64,000 nucleotides of DNA, from NCBI GenBank assembly GCA_900468535.1, contig UBTY01000044.1, positions 45,879-109,878 of the forward strand, read 5' to 3'. Under the pieces are notes generated by a model. That model saw only the letters and a list, made by a program, of their open reading frames with translations. It was not told the DNA's origin and did no database searches. The position numbers and the translations under genes were made by a program. Every line of letters begins with the position of its first letter. Position 1 is the stretch's first letter. Positions 8,602 to 16,982 of the stretch are shown here, piece after piece. The stretch is from Hyphomicrobiales bacterium (lineage in GTDB: Bacteria; Pseudomonadota; Alphaproteobacteria; Rhizobiales; Rhizobiaceae).

Positions 8602-9585
8602 TCAGGCGAAGCAGATCTTGCGATCGAGTTCGCTGAGCGGCTGGACGCCTGCAAGGAGCGCGCGCGCCTCTTCCTTGTCGCGGTTCATCTGCTCCACGAG
8701 CGGGTCGAGGCCATCAAATTTCAGCTCGGGGCGCAGATAGCCGAAGAAGGAGACGGAACAGATCTGCCCGTAGAGATCGCCGCTGAAATCGAAGACGTAG
8801 GTCTCGAGCAAGGGGGCACCATTGTCGGTGACCGTCGGGCGGCGACCGTAGCTTGCGACACCATCATGAACGGTGCCATCTGCCAGGCGGAACTTGACGG
8901 CGTAGATACCGGCCTTCAGGGCGGCTTCGGGCAGAAGTCGCATGTTCGCCGTCGGGAACCCGAGCTGCCGGCCAAGCTTCTCGCCACCGATGACTTCGGC
9001 TTCCACCGTATAGTGATAGCCGAGCATTCCTGCCGCTGCGCTGACATCGCCGCCCTTCAGCAGCTCGCGAATGTTGCTGGAGGAAACCACATCAGCATTC
9101 TCGTCACGAAACGCATCGACCAGTGTTACGCCGAAGCCGTATTTCTGGCCGGCATCCATCAGGAAGGCCGGGCCGCCCTCGCGATTGTGGCCGAAATGAA
9201 AATCGAAACCGGTGACGACCTCGGAGGCACCCAGCCAGTCCTTGAGGACTGTATGGACGAAGTCCTCGGGCGTCCTCTGGGCGAAGGCGCGGTCGAACGG
9301 ATATTCGACAACCGCCTTGAAGCCCAGGGCCTCGAGGATACGGGCACGCAACGGCGCCGGCGTGATCCGGAAAACAGGCGCATCGGGTTTGAAGACGGCG
9401 CGCGGATGCGGTTCAAAGGTCAGAACCAAAGCCGGGATGCCACGGCGTTCGGCAATCTCCAGCGCACGTTCAAGAACCGATTGATGGCCGCGATGAACGC
9501 CGTCGAAATTGCCGACAGCGACCACTCCGCCCCTCAGGTGGGCCGGCAGGGGATCACGGGTTTCATTGCGGTGGAAAACGGTCAT
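8602..9585 (-). CDS. ribF: Bifunctional riboflavin kinase / FAD synthetase
   Basis: Phosphorylates riboflavin to FMN and adenylylates FMN to FAD. 327 residues, a standard RibF length, from the ATG at 9585; the frame is open to 9651 but the extra residues are not family-like. The N-terminal nucleotidyltransferase domain shows GNFDGVHRGHQ near residues 26-36 and the SSSNIRELL motif near 170. The C-terminal kinase domain begins around residue 185 with GGEKLGRQLGFPTANM and contains a GIYAV strand. It follows a HAD phosphatase gene with only 28 bases between, so they are probably co-transcribed. Confidence 0.96.
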   Translation of the reverse strand: MTVFHRNETRDPLPAHLRGGVVAVGNFDGVHRGHQSVLERALEIAERRGIPALVLTFEPHPRAVFKPDAPVFRITPAPLRARILEALGFKAVVEYPFDRAFAQRTPEDFVHTVLKDWLGASEVVTGFDFHFGHNREGGPAFLMDAGQKYGFGVTLVDAFRDENADVVSSSNIRELLKGGDVSAAAGMLGYHYTVEAEVIGGEKLGRQLGFPTANMRLLPEAALKAGIYAVKFRLADGTVHDGVASYGRRPTVTDNGAPLLETYVFDFSGDLYGQICSVSFFGYLRPELKFDGLDPLVEQMNRDKEEARALLAGVQPLSELDRKICFA

Positions 9586-9613
9586 CGGGCAGGACTTTTT
9601 TCGGGCGGTACGC

Positions 9614-10462
9614 TTATGCGAGACGAGGCATCCACCACTTCGGGGTGGCACGCTCGCGTTCCAGATAGGCCGTCAGAATGGCCTCATCCGTCTCGCCGTT
9701 GAGCGTGTATTCCTTAGCGTGGATGCCGCCGCTGATATAGAGCAGATCGAGACCATAATCGAGCGCGCCGCGCACATCGGTCGGCATTCCATCGCCGATC
9801 GCAAGGATACGGCCGAGCGGGACGTCGCCGCGAACCTCACGGGCCACCGACAAAACGGCGTCATAGATCGGGCTGTGCGGCTTGCCGGCAATCCGGGTCT
9901 CGCCGCCGAGCTGATTGTAGTAGGCAGCCATGGCGCCTGCGCACGGGATGATCTTGTGGCCGCGCTCGACGACCAGGTCGGGATTGGCGCAGATCATCGG
10001 CACGTTGCGCGCCTGAAATTCCTTGAGCATATCCGTGTAGTCTTCCGGCGTCTCCGTTTCGTCGTCGAAGAAGCCGGAGCAGACGACCGATGTTGCCTCC
10101 TTGGCATCGACACGCTCGACGCCGAGGCCCTCGATAAGCGCAACGTCGCGCTCGGGGCCGAGCAGAAAGACTTTCTTCGGGCCCTGCGCGATCAGGCCGC
10201 GCGTCACGTCACCCGAGGTGACGATCCGGTCATAGGCTTCGTCGGGCACGCCGATCTGGCGCAGTTGTGCCACGACCTGCGGGGCGATACGCGGCGAGTT
10301 GGTGATGAGGACAACGGTGAGGCCTTGTTCACGCGCTGCCGCAAGGGCCGCGCCGGCCTTCGGAAAGGGATCGACGCCATTGTGGAGAACGCCCCAGACA
10401 TCGCAGAAAACAGCGTCGTACTGACTGGCGATTTCTGCAAAGGTTTCGATCCGCTTGGCCAT
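9614..10462 (-). CDS. HAD-superfamily class IIA hydrolase (TIGR01459-like)
   Basis: 282 residues. Motif I is DAVFCDVWGVLHNG (nucleophile Asp near residue 20), motif II is LITNSP, and motif IV is IGDGMPTDVRGA near residues 227-238, all fitting a NagD-like class IIA phosphatase with a large cap domain between motifs II and III. Trp in DVWGVLHNG is typical of the alphaproteobacterial subgroup. The substrate is unknown. Position 28 bases upstream of ribF in the same direction raises a possible role in flavin-nucleotide metabolism, but that rests on context alone. Confidence 0.88.
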   Translation of the reverse strand: MAKRIETFAEIASQYDAVFCDVWGVLHNGVDPFPKAGAALAAAREQGLTVVLITNSPRIAPQVVAQLRQIGVPDEAYDRIVTSGDVTRGLIAQGPKKVFLLGPERDVALIEGLGVERVDAKEATSVVCSGFFDDETETPEDYTDMLKEFQARNVPMICANPDLVVERGHKIIPCAGAMAAYYNQLGGETRIAGKPHSPIYDAVLSVAREVRGDVPLGRILAIGDGMPTDVRGALDYGLDLLYISGGIHAKEYTLNGETDEAILTAYLERERATPKWWMPRLA

Positions 10463-10567
10463 TCCGATTTTCCGATCCTCGTTCAGTCAGGGCGTGACAT
10501 CGCAAAGGCATGGCGGGAAGGCAAGGCATTTTTCCGGGCTATCGAACCAAAATGCCCAGCGGGAAAC

Positions 10568-11980
10568 TCAAAGGAATGCTTCGCCGAGCTTGATCGCCAG
10601 ACCGGCAAGGGCCGATACGCCCAGGATCTTAACCACGCCAGCCTTGAAGCGGAAGAGCATGATCGCGGCCACGACGAAAAGGGCGACGGCGCCGATGTCG
10701 ATGCTGCGCCATTCCGGCCATGCAAGGCTTATCAGAGGCAACCCGACACCTGTCGACAAGATCGAGACGCGCCCCACCTCCGCGAAGAGGACATGCAGGC
10801 CGAACCAGACTGCGAGATTGAGAATGACGCCGACAATGGCGGCGGTGATGGCCGACAAGGCGGCCGAAACCATCGCGTTGCTGCGCAGCCTTTCGATGAA
10901 AGGTGCGCCTGCGAAAATCCAGATGAAGCTCGGGACGAATGTAGCCCAGGCGGCAAGGAAAGCGCCGAAAACGCCGCCTGCAAGCGGCAGCATCGCCACC
11001 GGATTACGGTAGCCGGCAAGGAAGCCAACAAAACAGAGAACGAGGACAAGCGGCCCCGGCGTGGTTTCCGCCAGCGCCAGACCATCCAGCATCTCACCGG
11101 GTTTCAGCCAGGCATAGTGGCCGACGGCAACCTGGGCGACATAGCTGAGAACGGCGTAGGCGCCTCCGAAGGTGATGACCGCCATCTTCGAAAAGAAGAT
11201 GAAGACGGCGCCGAAGACGTTCGTCTCGCCGCTCAACGCTTCGGCCAAAAGATCCGTCGGCGCATCGAGCGCACGCACGATCAACAACGGTGATTGCCAG
11301 ATCAGAACCCAACCGACCAGCACCAACAGAGGGCGCGCGATCGATTTCGTCGTCGGACGCGTTGGCAGCGAGCGCGGCTCGGCTTTCCGCTCGGCCTCTT
11401 GTCGGGCACGATAACGAGCCAGACCAAGGCCTGCGGCGCCTGCCAGCACGACCACCAGCGGAAACGGGAGGTTTAGCAGGAAAAGCCCCAGGAACGACGC
11501 GGCCGCCACGATATGATGAAAGCGGTTCTTGAGCGCGCGACCGCCCAGCCTCAATAGCGCTTCGATCACGATGGCGAGGACCGCCGCCTTCAGGCCGAAG
11601 AAAACTGCCGTCAGCCATCCGGTCTCATGAAACTCGGCATACAGTCCCGATAGGAGGAGAATAACTGCGAAACCGGGAAGTATGAAAAGCAGACCGGCCA
11701 GCAGGCCGCCGCGAACGCCATGCATGAGCCAGCCGATATAGGTCGCGAGTTGCTGCGCCTCCGGGCCGGGCAGCAGCATGCAATAGCTCAATGCATGCAG
11801 AAACCGTTCCTCGGATATCCAGCGCTTTTCCTCGACGACGACCTTGTGCATCAGCGCGATCTGGCCGGCCGGGCCTCCAAAGCTCAGGCAACCGATGCGC
11901 GCCCAAACGCGAACGGCCTCGCCAAGAGGCGGTGTCGCCACGATTTCATCTGTCGCAATCGCCGTGTTCACCGATGCCAT
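10568..11980 (-). CDS. chrA: Chromate transporter, two-domain CHR family
   Basis: 470-residue inner-membrane protein made of two homologous halves, each with five or six membrane segments. The N-terminal half has the CHR signature CLSFGGPAGQIALMH near residues 31-45 followed by LPGPEAQQLATYIGW; the C-terminal half repeats it as VITFGGAYAVLSYVAQ and ETTPGPLVL. Members efflux chromate driven by proton motive force; whether this one confers chromate resistance cannot be read from sequence. A polar Arg/Lys/Glu-rich linker near residues 190-210 joins the halves. It is divergent from groESL. Confidence 0.93.
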   Translation of the reverse strand: MASVNTAIATDEIVATPPLGEAVRVWARIGCLSFGGPAGQIALMHKVVVEEKRWISEERFLHALSYCMLLPGPEAQQLATYIGWLMHGVRGGLLAGLLFILPGFAVILLLSGLYAEFHETGWLTAVFFGLKAAVLAIVIEALLRLGGRALKNRFHHIVAAASFLGLFLLNLPFPLVVVLAGAAGLGLARYRARQEAERKAEPRSLPTRPTTKSIARPLLVLVGWVLIWQSPLLIVRALDAPTDLLAEALSGETNVFGAVFIFFSKMAVITFGGAYAVLSYVAQVAVGHYAWLKPGEMLDGLALAETTPGPLVLVLCFVGFLAGYRNPVAMLPLAGGVFGAFLAAWATFVPSFIWIFAGAPFIERLRSNAMVSAALSAITAAIVGVILNLAVWFGLHVLFAEVGRVSILSTGVGLPLISLAWPEWRSIDIGAVALFVVAAIMLFRFKAGVVKILGVSALAGLAIKLGEAFL

Positions 11981-12152
11981 TCCCCTGCCCCGCTAGGGAC
12001 GTTCGATAGCATCGGCCAAGGGGCACGACAATCCTCCGGCAATCGAGGGCGGATGCTGGAAAAATTCACGACAGGCGCGGCTGTCTCACTTCCGACAAGG
12101 ATATGCTGTTAAGCCTATTGCCGAGCGCGGCGAAGAAAAATTGCGGTCGTTC

Positions 12153-12181
12153 TTGACTCCCCGCCGGGCCACTCCTAAATG
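12153..12181 (+). promoter_or_regulatory. Candidate promoter of groESL
   Basis: TTGACT at 12153-12158 and TAAATG at 12176-12181 with 17 bases between, placed just upstream of CIRCE. The -35 match is good and the -10 match is fair. A heat-shock sigma (RpoH) reading of the same CTTGAC start is also possible. Confidence 0.5.
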
Positions 12182-12188
12182 CACGCCG

Positions 12189-12215
12189 CTAGCACTCATC
12201 AAGCACGAGTGCTAA
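12189..12215 (+). promoter_or_regulatory. CIRCE operator (HrcA binding site)
   Basis: CTAGCACTC (12189-12197), nine spacer bases, GAGTGCTAA (12207-12215): one mismatch from the canonical TTAGCACTC-N9-GAGTGCTAA. It sits 59 bases upstream of groES and just after the candidate promoter, the usual place for HrcA repression of groESL that is relieved on heat shock. Confidence 0.95.
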
Positions 12216-12273
12216 CACCCATCCGCGCGGGTCATCTCGGCTCGCAGATGTCATTTGATCGAGGGATTAGACA

Positions 12274-12570
12274 ATGGCAAACACCAACTTCCGCCCCCTT
12301 CACGATCGCGTCGTCGTTCGCCGCGTTGAGTCCGAAGAAAAGACCAAGGGCGGCATCATCATTCCTGACACCGCCAAGGAAAAGCCGCAGGAAGGCGAAA
12401 TCGTCGCCGTCGGTTCGGGCGCTCGTGACGAATCCGGCAAGGTCGTCGCTCTCGACGTCAAGGCTGGCGATCGCGTTCTGTTCGGCAAGTGGTCCGGCAC
12501 CGAAGTCAAGATCAACGGCGAAGACCTTCTGATCATGAAGGAAGCCGACATCATGGGCATCATCGGCTGA
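12274..12570 (+). CDS. groS: Co-chaperonin GroES
   Basis: 98 residues forming the heptameric lid of the GroEL chamber. The start of the protein (FRPLHDRVVVRR) and the mobile loop around KTKGGIIIPDTAKEKP are both canonical, as is the C-terminal IMKEADIMGIIG. A GAGG Shine-Dalgarno precedes the ATG. First gene of the CIRCE-controlled operon, 56 bases ahead of groEL. Codon use is strongly biased, as expected of a highly expressed gene. Confidence 0.98.
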   Translation: MANTNFRPLHDRVVVRRVESEEKTKGGIIIPDTAKEKPQEGEIVAVGSGARDESGKVVALDVKAGDRVLFGKWSGTEVKINGEDLLIMKEADIMGIIG

Positions 12571-12626
12571 TCTGCCGATTATCCCGACCCGTTTATCGCT
12601 GACACCCCTTTTCAGGAGTAACCAAA

Positions 12627-14267
12627 ATGGCAGCTAAAGAAGTAAAGTTCGGCCGCGGCGCGCGCGAAAAGATGCTGCGCGGCGTCGACATCCTCGCTGA
12701 CGCAGTGCAGGTCACCCTCGGTCCGAAGGGCCGTAACGTCGTTATCGACAAGTCCTTCGGCGCTCCGCGCATCACCAAGGACGGTGTATCGGTCGCCAAG
12801 GAAATCGAACTCGAAGACAAGTTCGAAAACATGGGCGCCCAGATGGTCCGCGAAGTTGCTTCGAAGACCAACGACATCGCCGGCGACGGCACCACGACGG
12901 CTACCGTTCTCGCCCGCGCTATCGTTCGCGAAGGCGCCAAGGCAGTTGCTGCTGGCATGAACCCGATGGACCTGAAGCGCGGTATCGACCTCGCTGTTGC
13001 AGAAGTCGTAAAGGACCTGCAGGCCAAGGCAAAGAAGATCTCCACCTCGGCTGAAGTTGCTCAGGTCGGCACGATCTCCGCAAACGGCGACAAGCAGGTC
13101 GGCCTCGACATTGCTGAAGCCATGCAGAAGGTTGGCAACGAAGGTGTCATCACCGTCGAAGAAGCCAAGACCGCTGAAACCGAACTCGAAGTCGTCGAAG
13201 GCATGCAGTTCGACCGCGGCTACCTCAGCCCGTACTTCGTCACCAACCCGGAAAAGATGGTTGCTGACCTCGAAGACGCTTTCATTCTCCTCCACGAGAA
13301 GAAGCTCTCGAACCTCCAGGCTATGCTCCCGGTTCTCGAAGCTGTCGTTCAGACCGGCAAGCCGCTCCTCATCATCGCTGAAGACGTCGAAGGCGAAGCT
13401 CTTGCTACGCTCGTCGTCAACAAGCTGCGCGGCGGCCTGAAGATCGCTGCTGTCAAGGCTCCTGGCTTCGGCGACCGCCGCAAGGCCATGCTGGAAGACA
13501 TCGCTATCCTCACGGGCGGCACTGTCATCTCCGAAGACCTCGGCATCAAGCTCGAATCCGTTACGCTCGACATGCTCGGCCGTTCCAAGAAGGTTTCGAT
13601 CTCCAAGGAAAACACCACGATCGTCGACGGCGCTGGCGCCAAGTCCGACATCGAAGGCCGCGTTGCACAGATCAAGGCTCAGATCGAAGAAACCTCTTCG
13701 GACTATGACCGCGAAAAGCTGCAGGAACGCCTTGCCAAGCTCGCTGGCGGCGTTGCCGTCATCCGCGTTGGCGGCTCCACGGAAATCGAAGTCAAGGAAA
13801 AGAAGGACCGCATCGACGACGCTCTGAACGCGACGCGCGCTGCTGTTCAGGAAGGTATCGTACCGGGCGGTGGTATCGCTCTGCTGCGCTCCTCCACGAA
13901 GATCGCCGCCAAGGGTGAGAACGACGACCAGGAAGCTGGCATCAACATCATCCGCCGCGCTCTGCAGGCTCTGGTTCGCCAGATCGCAGAAAACGCTGGT
14001 GACGAAGCTTCGATCGTTGTCGGCAAGGTTCTCGACAAGAACGAAGACAACTTCGGCTACAACGCTCAGACGTCTGAATATGGCGATATGATCGCCATGG
14101 GCATCGTCGACCCGGTCAAGGTCGTTCGTACGGCTCTGCAGAACGCAGCTTCGGTTGCTTCGCTGCTGATCACGACGGAAGCCATGATCGCCGAGCTGCC
14201 GAAGAAGGACGCACCGGCCGGCATGCCTGGCGGCATGGGCGGCATGGGCGGCATGGACATGATGTGA
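12627..14267 (+). CDS. groL: Chaperonin GroEL
   Basis: 60-kDa ATPase chaperonin of 546 residues, full length. Visible hallmarks are VTLGPKGRNVVID near residue 28-40, GDGTTTATVLA near 86-96 with the ATP-hydrolysis Asp, and GGVAVIRVGG near 375. The C-terminal Gly-Met tail (GGMGGMGGMDMM) is the usual type. An AGGAG site precedes the start. The final 19 coding and stop-adjacent bases are repeated 106 bases downstream (see repeat entry), so the 3' end has been rearranged without harming the frame. Rhizobia usually carry several groEL copies; CIRCE marks this as an HrcA-regulated one. Confidence 0.98.
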   Translation: MAAKEVKFGRGAREKMLRGVDILADAVQVTLGPKGRNVVIDKSFGAPRITKDGVSVAKEIELEDKFENMGAQMVREVASKTNDIAGDGTTTATVLARAIVREGAKAVAAGMNPMDLKRGIDLAVAEVVKDLQAKAKKISTSAEVAQVGTISANGDKQVGLDIAEAMQKVGNEGVITVEEAKTAETELEVVEGMQFDRGYLSPYFVTNPEKMVADLEDAFILLHEKKLSNLQAMLPVLEAVVQTGKPLLIIAEDVEGEALATLVVNKLRGGLKIAAVKAPGFGDRRKAMLEDIAILTGGTVISEDLGIKLESVTLDMLGRSKKVSISKENTTIVDGAGAKSDIEGRVAQIKAQIEETSSDYDREKLQERLAKLAGGVAVIRVGGSTEIEVKEKKDRIDDALNATRAAVQEGIVPGGGIALLRSSTKIAAKGENDDQEAGINIIRRALQALVRQIAENAGDEASIVVGKVLDKNEDNFGYNAQTSEYGDMIAMGIVDPVKVVRTALQNAASVASLLITTEAMIAELPKKDAPAGMPGGMGGMGGMDMM

Positions 14268-14371
14268 TCAGACCATTAGGTCTGATTGCAGCGCTGGCCG
14301 TGAAAGCCGCCCATACACTTAAAGTGTTTCAGCGCGTCAAGCGCGCTGAAATGGCGGCATGGACATGATGT
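14247..14371 (+). repeat. Duplicated groEL 3' end flanking a palindromic insert
   Basis: GGCGGCATGGACATGATGT occurs at 14247-14265 (end of groEL) and again at 14353-14371. After each copy comes an AGACC-loop-GGTCT hairpin, with loop ATTA at 14275-14278 and TTCG at 14378-14381. Between the copies lie ACACT-TAA-AGTGT and a perfect 10-bp hairpin TTTCAGCGCG (14327-14336) / CGCGCTGAAA (14342-14351). The second copy is not translated. The palindromic middle with AAAGTGTTTCAGCG resembles rhizobial intergenic mosaic (RIME-type) repeats; that assignment is from memory and tentative. Confidence 0.7.
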
Positions 14372-14416
14372 AAGACCTTCGGGTCTCATGTCTGAGCCAT
14401 CCGGTTCAGGTTACGG

Positions 14417-14447
14417 AAGGGCGGCCCTCGGGTCGCCCTTTTCATTT
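14417..14447 (+). terminator. Intrinsic terminator of groESL
   Basis: AAGGGCG (14417-14423) pairs with CGCCCTT (14434-14440), followed by TTCATTTT. It lies 150 bases after the groEL stop, beyond the duplicated tail, consistent with the tail having been inserted before the original terminator. Confidence 0.8.
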
Positions 14448-14460
14448 TCATGTGATTCGT

Positions 14461-14730
14461 TTGCTCCCTAATCAATTGCGTGATGTTAAACGTTTAAGCA
14501 GAGACGCCAGTCGCGCTGGACCTTTCCCGGAGCTTGCCGCACTGCCGATTTTTTGATTTCGATTGAAACGGCATCTCGCCACGCTTTGTGAGCAATTTTC
14601 ACATTCAAACGGGCCAAAACCGTTTCCGGTCCATCGTTTTCTGATTATTTAGCCAGAACCGAGCGGGATTTTGGTGTTTTTCGCTCAATCCTGATCTTGG
14701 TTCCCAAAACGCAGGCGTGTGAAAAGATGA
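14461..14730. other. Non-coding stretch after groESL
   Basis: About 270 bases between the groESL terminator and the next promoter candidate. It is AT-richer than its surroundings, has no reading frame with coding character on either strand, and I see no clear repeat or hairpin. Confidence 0.5.
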
Positions 14731-14758
14731 TTGCCGTTTTGAAAAAAGGCCCTATAAA
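14731..14758 (+). promoter_or_regulatory. Candidate sigma-70 promoter ahead of the structured element
   Basis: TTGCCG at 14731-14736 and TATAAA at 14753-14758 with a 16-base spacer. The expected start of transcription (about 14764-14767) falls directly before the nested hairpin that begins at 14769. Confidence 0.55.
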
Positions 14759-14764
14759 TTCGCC

Positions 14765-14860
14765 CAGCAATCGCCACCGTGGCTACTGCCGAGTTTGCCT
14801 GTTTGCAGGCTATCCCGGCTGAAAGGAGACGGCGATTAGCGGGAGCAAAAAGCTCCTTGA
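14765..14860 (+). ncRNA. Candidate structured RNA: small RNA or 5' leader
   Basis: Nested complementary segments: AATCGCC (14769-14775) with GGCGATT (14831-14837); inside it GCCG (14788-14791) with CGGC (14816-14819); and at the tip GCCTG (14797-14801) with CAGGC (14806-14810) over a TTTG loop. Internal loops are purine-rich on the 3' side (TGAAAGGAGAC). A second hairpin GGAGC-AAAAA-GCTCC follows at 14842-14856 but lacks a strong U tract, so termination there is doubtful. I could not match it to a riboswitch or RNA family I know. It may be a free RNA or the leader of the PAS-like gene at 15021. Confidence 0.45.
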
Positions 14861-15020
14861 ATCAATTACTATAGGTTGTATTTATTCGCCGGTGAAAGTG
14901 GACAGGCGTAACGCCGTTTTGTCCGCAACCCCTTTTCCCCGGTCGCCCCAGCATGATGCTAGGTGCAGCTTGAACCTGTTCTGTTTGCCGGGACCGCAGC
15001 AGGGGAACGCTGTGGCCAAC

Positions 15021-15482
15021 ATGGGGAACATTTTGTTTAAAATCGCCAAGACCGACGTTTCGGCACCGCTTATGCCGGGATCGCTCGACCTCAACGACAA
15101 TAATCCAGAAATGCTGGCGCAATTTTCTGTCGTGGAAACCTGGACCGGGGATTTCTCAAGCGGCACGATCCGCCTCAAGGAACGCAGCGCCGCGCTGCAT
15201 GGTCTCACCGGTGTCGAATGCGGGCTGCTGAGCCTCATGCGCTGTTATGACCGGAAGGATCATGGCCACATCCTCGATATCTTCGAGCAGGCCTCCACGC
15301 TCCCTTCGTCGTCCTTCTGCTTCTCGACGACCATCATTGCCGCAAACGGCCATCGGCAGCCGCTCTTCTGTATGGGAGAGTCGAACGGCTATGAAGACAG
15401 CGCCGGTGGCAGCATACTTGGGATATTCATCTTTCCACGCTTCAAGAGCAGCGCGTCTGGCGTGACCGTACGTCGCCAGTAA
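15021..15482 (+). CDS. PAS-like domain protein, function unknown
   Basis: 153 residues from the ATG at 15021; a GTG at 15012 is close to an AGGGGA site and is an alternative, and the frame is open back to 14892. Residues about 30-145 resemble a lone PAS sensor domain: a strand with TGDFSSGTIRL, the helix SAALHGL, a central DRKDHGHILDIFEQA, and C-terminal strands with the pattern IIAANGHRQPLFCMGES. There is no kinase, DNA-binding or cyclase domain. It might sense a ligand and act on a separate partner. The 250-base leader contains further hairpins (for example GGACAGGCG/CGCC...TGTCC at 14900-14924). Identification of the fold is moderate. Confidence 0.65.
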   Translation: MGNILFKIAKTDVSAPLMPGSLDLNDNNPEMLAQFSVVETWTGDFSSGTIRLKERSAALHGLTGVECGLLSLMRCYDRKDHGHILDIFEQASTLPSSSFCFSTTIIAANGHRQPLFCMGESNGYEDSAGGSILGIFIFPRFKSSASGVTVRRQ

Positions 15483-15526
15483 GCCTTGCGGGGAGCCAGC
15501 ACCGGCTGGCTCCTGCGCAATTGCGA

Positions 15527-16237
15527 TCAGGCCGGCCTTGCGGGGATGTTAAGCCCCTTCTCACTCGCCGGTCGCGCAATGCAGCGCTCCAGCCAATCCA
15601 TGACGGCAGGGAATTTCGCATATTCCAGCAGCTCGCGGCCGCCGTAGAAGACATCGGCGCCGCGCACCCACGGAAACGTCGCTATGTCGGCGATCGTGTA
15701 GAGATCTCCCATGATCCACTTGCGTCCCTGAAGACGCCCTTCAAGGACGCTCAGAAGCCGTTTGCTTTCGTCACGGTAGCGCTCGACGGGATAGGAATTG
15801 TTGGCCACCTTGTCGGCAGCGAACTTATGAAAATGCCCGAACTGGCCGAACATCGGCCCGATGCCTCCCATCTGGAAGAACAGCCACTGGATCGTCTCGT
15901 AACGGCCAGTAGCGTCGGCAGGGATGAGATGCCCGGTCTTTTCCGCGAGATAGAGAAGGATTGCCCCGGACTCGAAGATGCCGATCGGCTTTCCGTCCGG
16001 TCCGTAGGGATCGATGATGGCAGGGATGCGTCCATTGGGATTGAGGGAGATGAACTCGGGAGATTTCTGGTCGTTGGTGCCGAAGGAGACCAGATGCGGC
16101 TCATAGGGCAGACCGAGCTCTTCAAGGGCAATCGAGATCTTCACGCCGTTCGGCGTCGGCAGCGAATAGAGCTGGATGATGTCAGGGTTGCCAGCCGGCC
16201 AGCGCTTGGTGATCGGGAATGCGGATAGGTCTGCCAT
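15527..16237 (-). CDS. Glutathione S-transferase family protein, YghU/YfcG-like
   Basis: 236 residues. The N-terminal thioredoxin-like domain has LYSLPTPNGVKISIALEELGLPYE and the cis-proline segment NPNGRIPAIID, followed by ESGAILLYLAEK, the glutathione-binding Glu-Ser pair. The C-terminal helical domain includes FGHFHKFA and DLYTIADIATFPWV, typical of Nu-class enzymes such as E. coli YghU and YfcG, which have disulfide-bond reductase activity toward small thiols. Thr and Asn near residues 28-30 replace a catalytic Tyr or Cys as in that class. Stands alone, divergent from the DoxX gene. Confidence 0.9.
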   Translation of the reverse strand: MADLSAFPITKRWPAGNPDIIQLYSLPTPNGVKISIALEELGLPYEPHLVSFGTNDQKSPEFISLNPNGRIPAIIDPYGPDGKPIGIFESGAILLYLAEKTGHLIPADATGRYETIQWLFFQMGGIGPMFGQFGHFHKFAADKVANNSYPVERYRDESKRLLSVLEGRLQGRKWIMGDLYTIADIATFPWVRGADVFYGGRELLEYAKFPAVMDWLERCIARPASEKGLNIPARPA

Positions 16238-16454
16238 TTGAATTCTCCATGTGGGGGCGACCGACCATAGAAGAGCGCAAAGGGTGATGGCAACCCAGGG
16301 AGCGCATCGCCCGCCCGTTCACTATTGCTGAACAAACTGTCCCCCGGCGTCTATCTTTCCACAACGGCAAAAATGAAGGAGAACAGCCTCACAAGAGATC
16401 GACAACCGTGCCGGGGGCACAGCGGTCTCGGTTCATTCAAACGGAGACACTTCC

Positions 16455-16901
16455 ATGTCGACTGCTCAGAACACCGTTATTCTCGTCGCACGCATCCTTC
16501 TGTCGTTCATCTTCATCTATTCCGGCTTCGGCAAGCTGACCGATCCCGCAGGCACTGCAGGCATGATCACCGGCGCCGGCATGCCTGCCGCGACCGCTCT
16601 CGCCTACATCGCCGGCCTGTTCGAACTCGTTACCGGCCTTGCCGTTCTCGTCGGCTTCCAGACGAAGATCGTCGGCTGGGCACTGGCCGCCTTCTGCATC
16701 TTCACCGGCGCTGTCTTCCATTCCGGTACCGTTGCCGTTGAAGGCTGGCCGGATGCCGCTCTCGGCTGGATCAACGCGCTGAATGGCATCATGCTGATGA
16801 AGAACTTCACGCTGGCCGGCGCCTACATCCTGCTCGCCACCTTCGGCCCGGGTCTCTTCTCGATCGATGCCCGCCGCGGCGCCCTGCCGGTCACGGCATA
16901 A
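16455..16901 (+). CDS. DoxX family membrane protein
   Basis: 148 residues with four predicted membrane helices. The family signature is clear at the N-terminus: ARILLSFIFIYSGFGKLTDPAG, followed by a MITGAGMP turn and AYIAGLFELVTGLAVLVG. DoxX proteins are often membrane partners of oxidoreductases or of redox-stress enzymes; the role here is unknown. A GGAG-type ribosome site precedes the ATG. It ends at a strong bidirectional terminator shared with hisG. Confidence 0.9.
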   Translation: MSTAQNTVILVARILLSFIFIYSGFGKLTDPAGTAGMITGAGMPAATALAYIAGLFELVTGLAVLVGFQTKIVGWALAAFCIFTGAVFHSGTVAVEGWPDAALGWINALNGIMLMKNFTLAGAYILLATFGPGLFSIDARRGALPVTA

Positions 16902-16928
16902 TCCAGACAGCATCCTCCCAAGCATGCG

Positions 16929-16960
16929 AAAAACCCGCCGTCTCACGACGGCGGGTTTTT
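16929..16960. terminator. Bidirectional intrinsic terminator between doxX-like gene and hisG
   Basis: A perfect 14-bp inverted repeat, AAAAACCCGCCGTC (16929-16942) and GACGGCGGGTTTTT (16947-16960), loop TCAC. The A and T runs at both ends make it work on either strand, which fits the convergent genes. Confidence 0.95.
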
Positions 16961-16982
16961 CGTATTCGGTCATGCCTTGAAA

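Noticed and set aside
9509..11293. 594-residue plus-strand frame opposite ribF, the HAD gene and chrA
   Set aside because: Crosses three genuine minus-strand genes with no domain of its own.
12612..13295. Minus-strand frame opposite groEL (227 residues)
   Set aside because: Arises from the strong codon bias of groEL; no recognisable protein.
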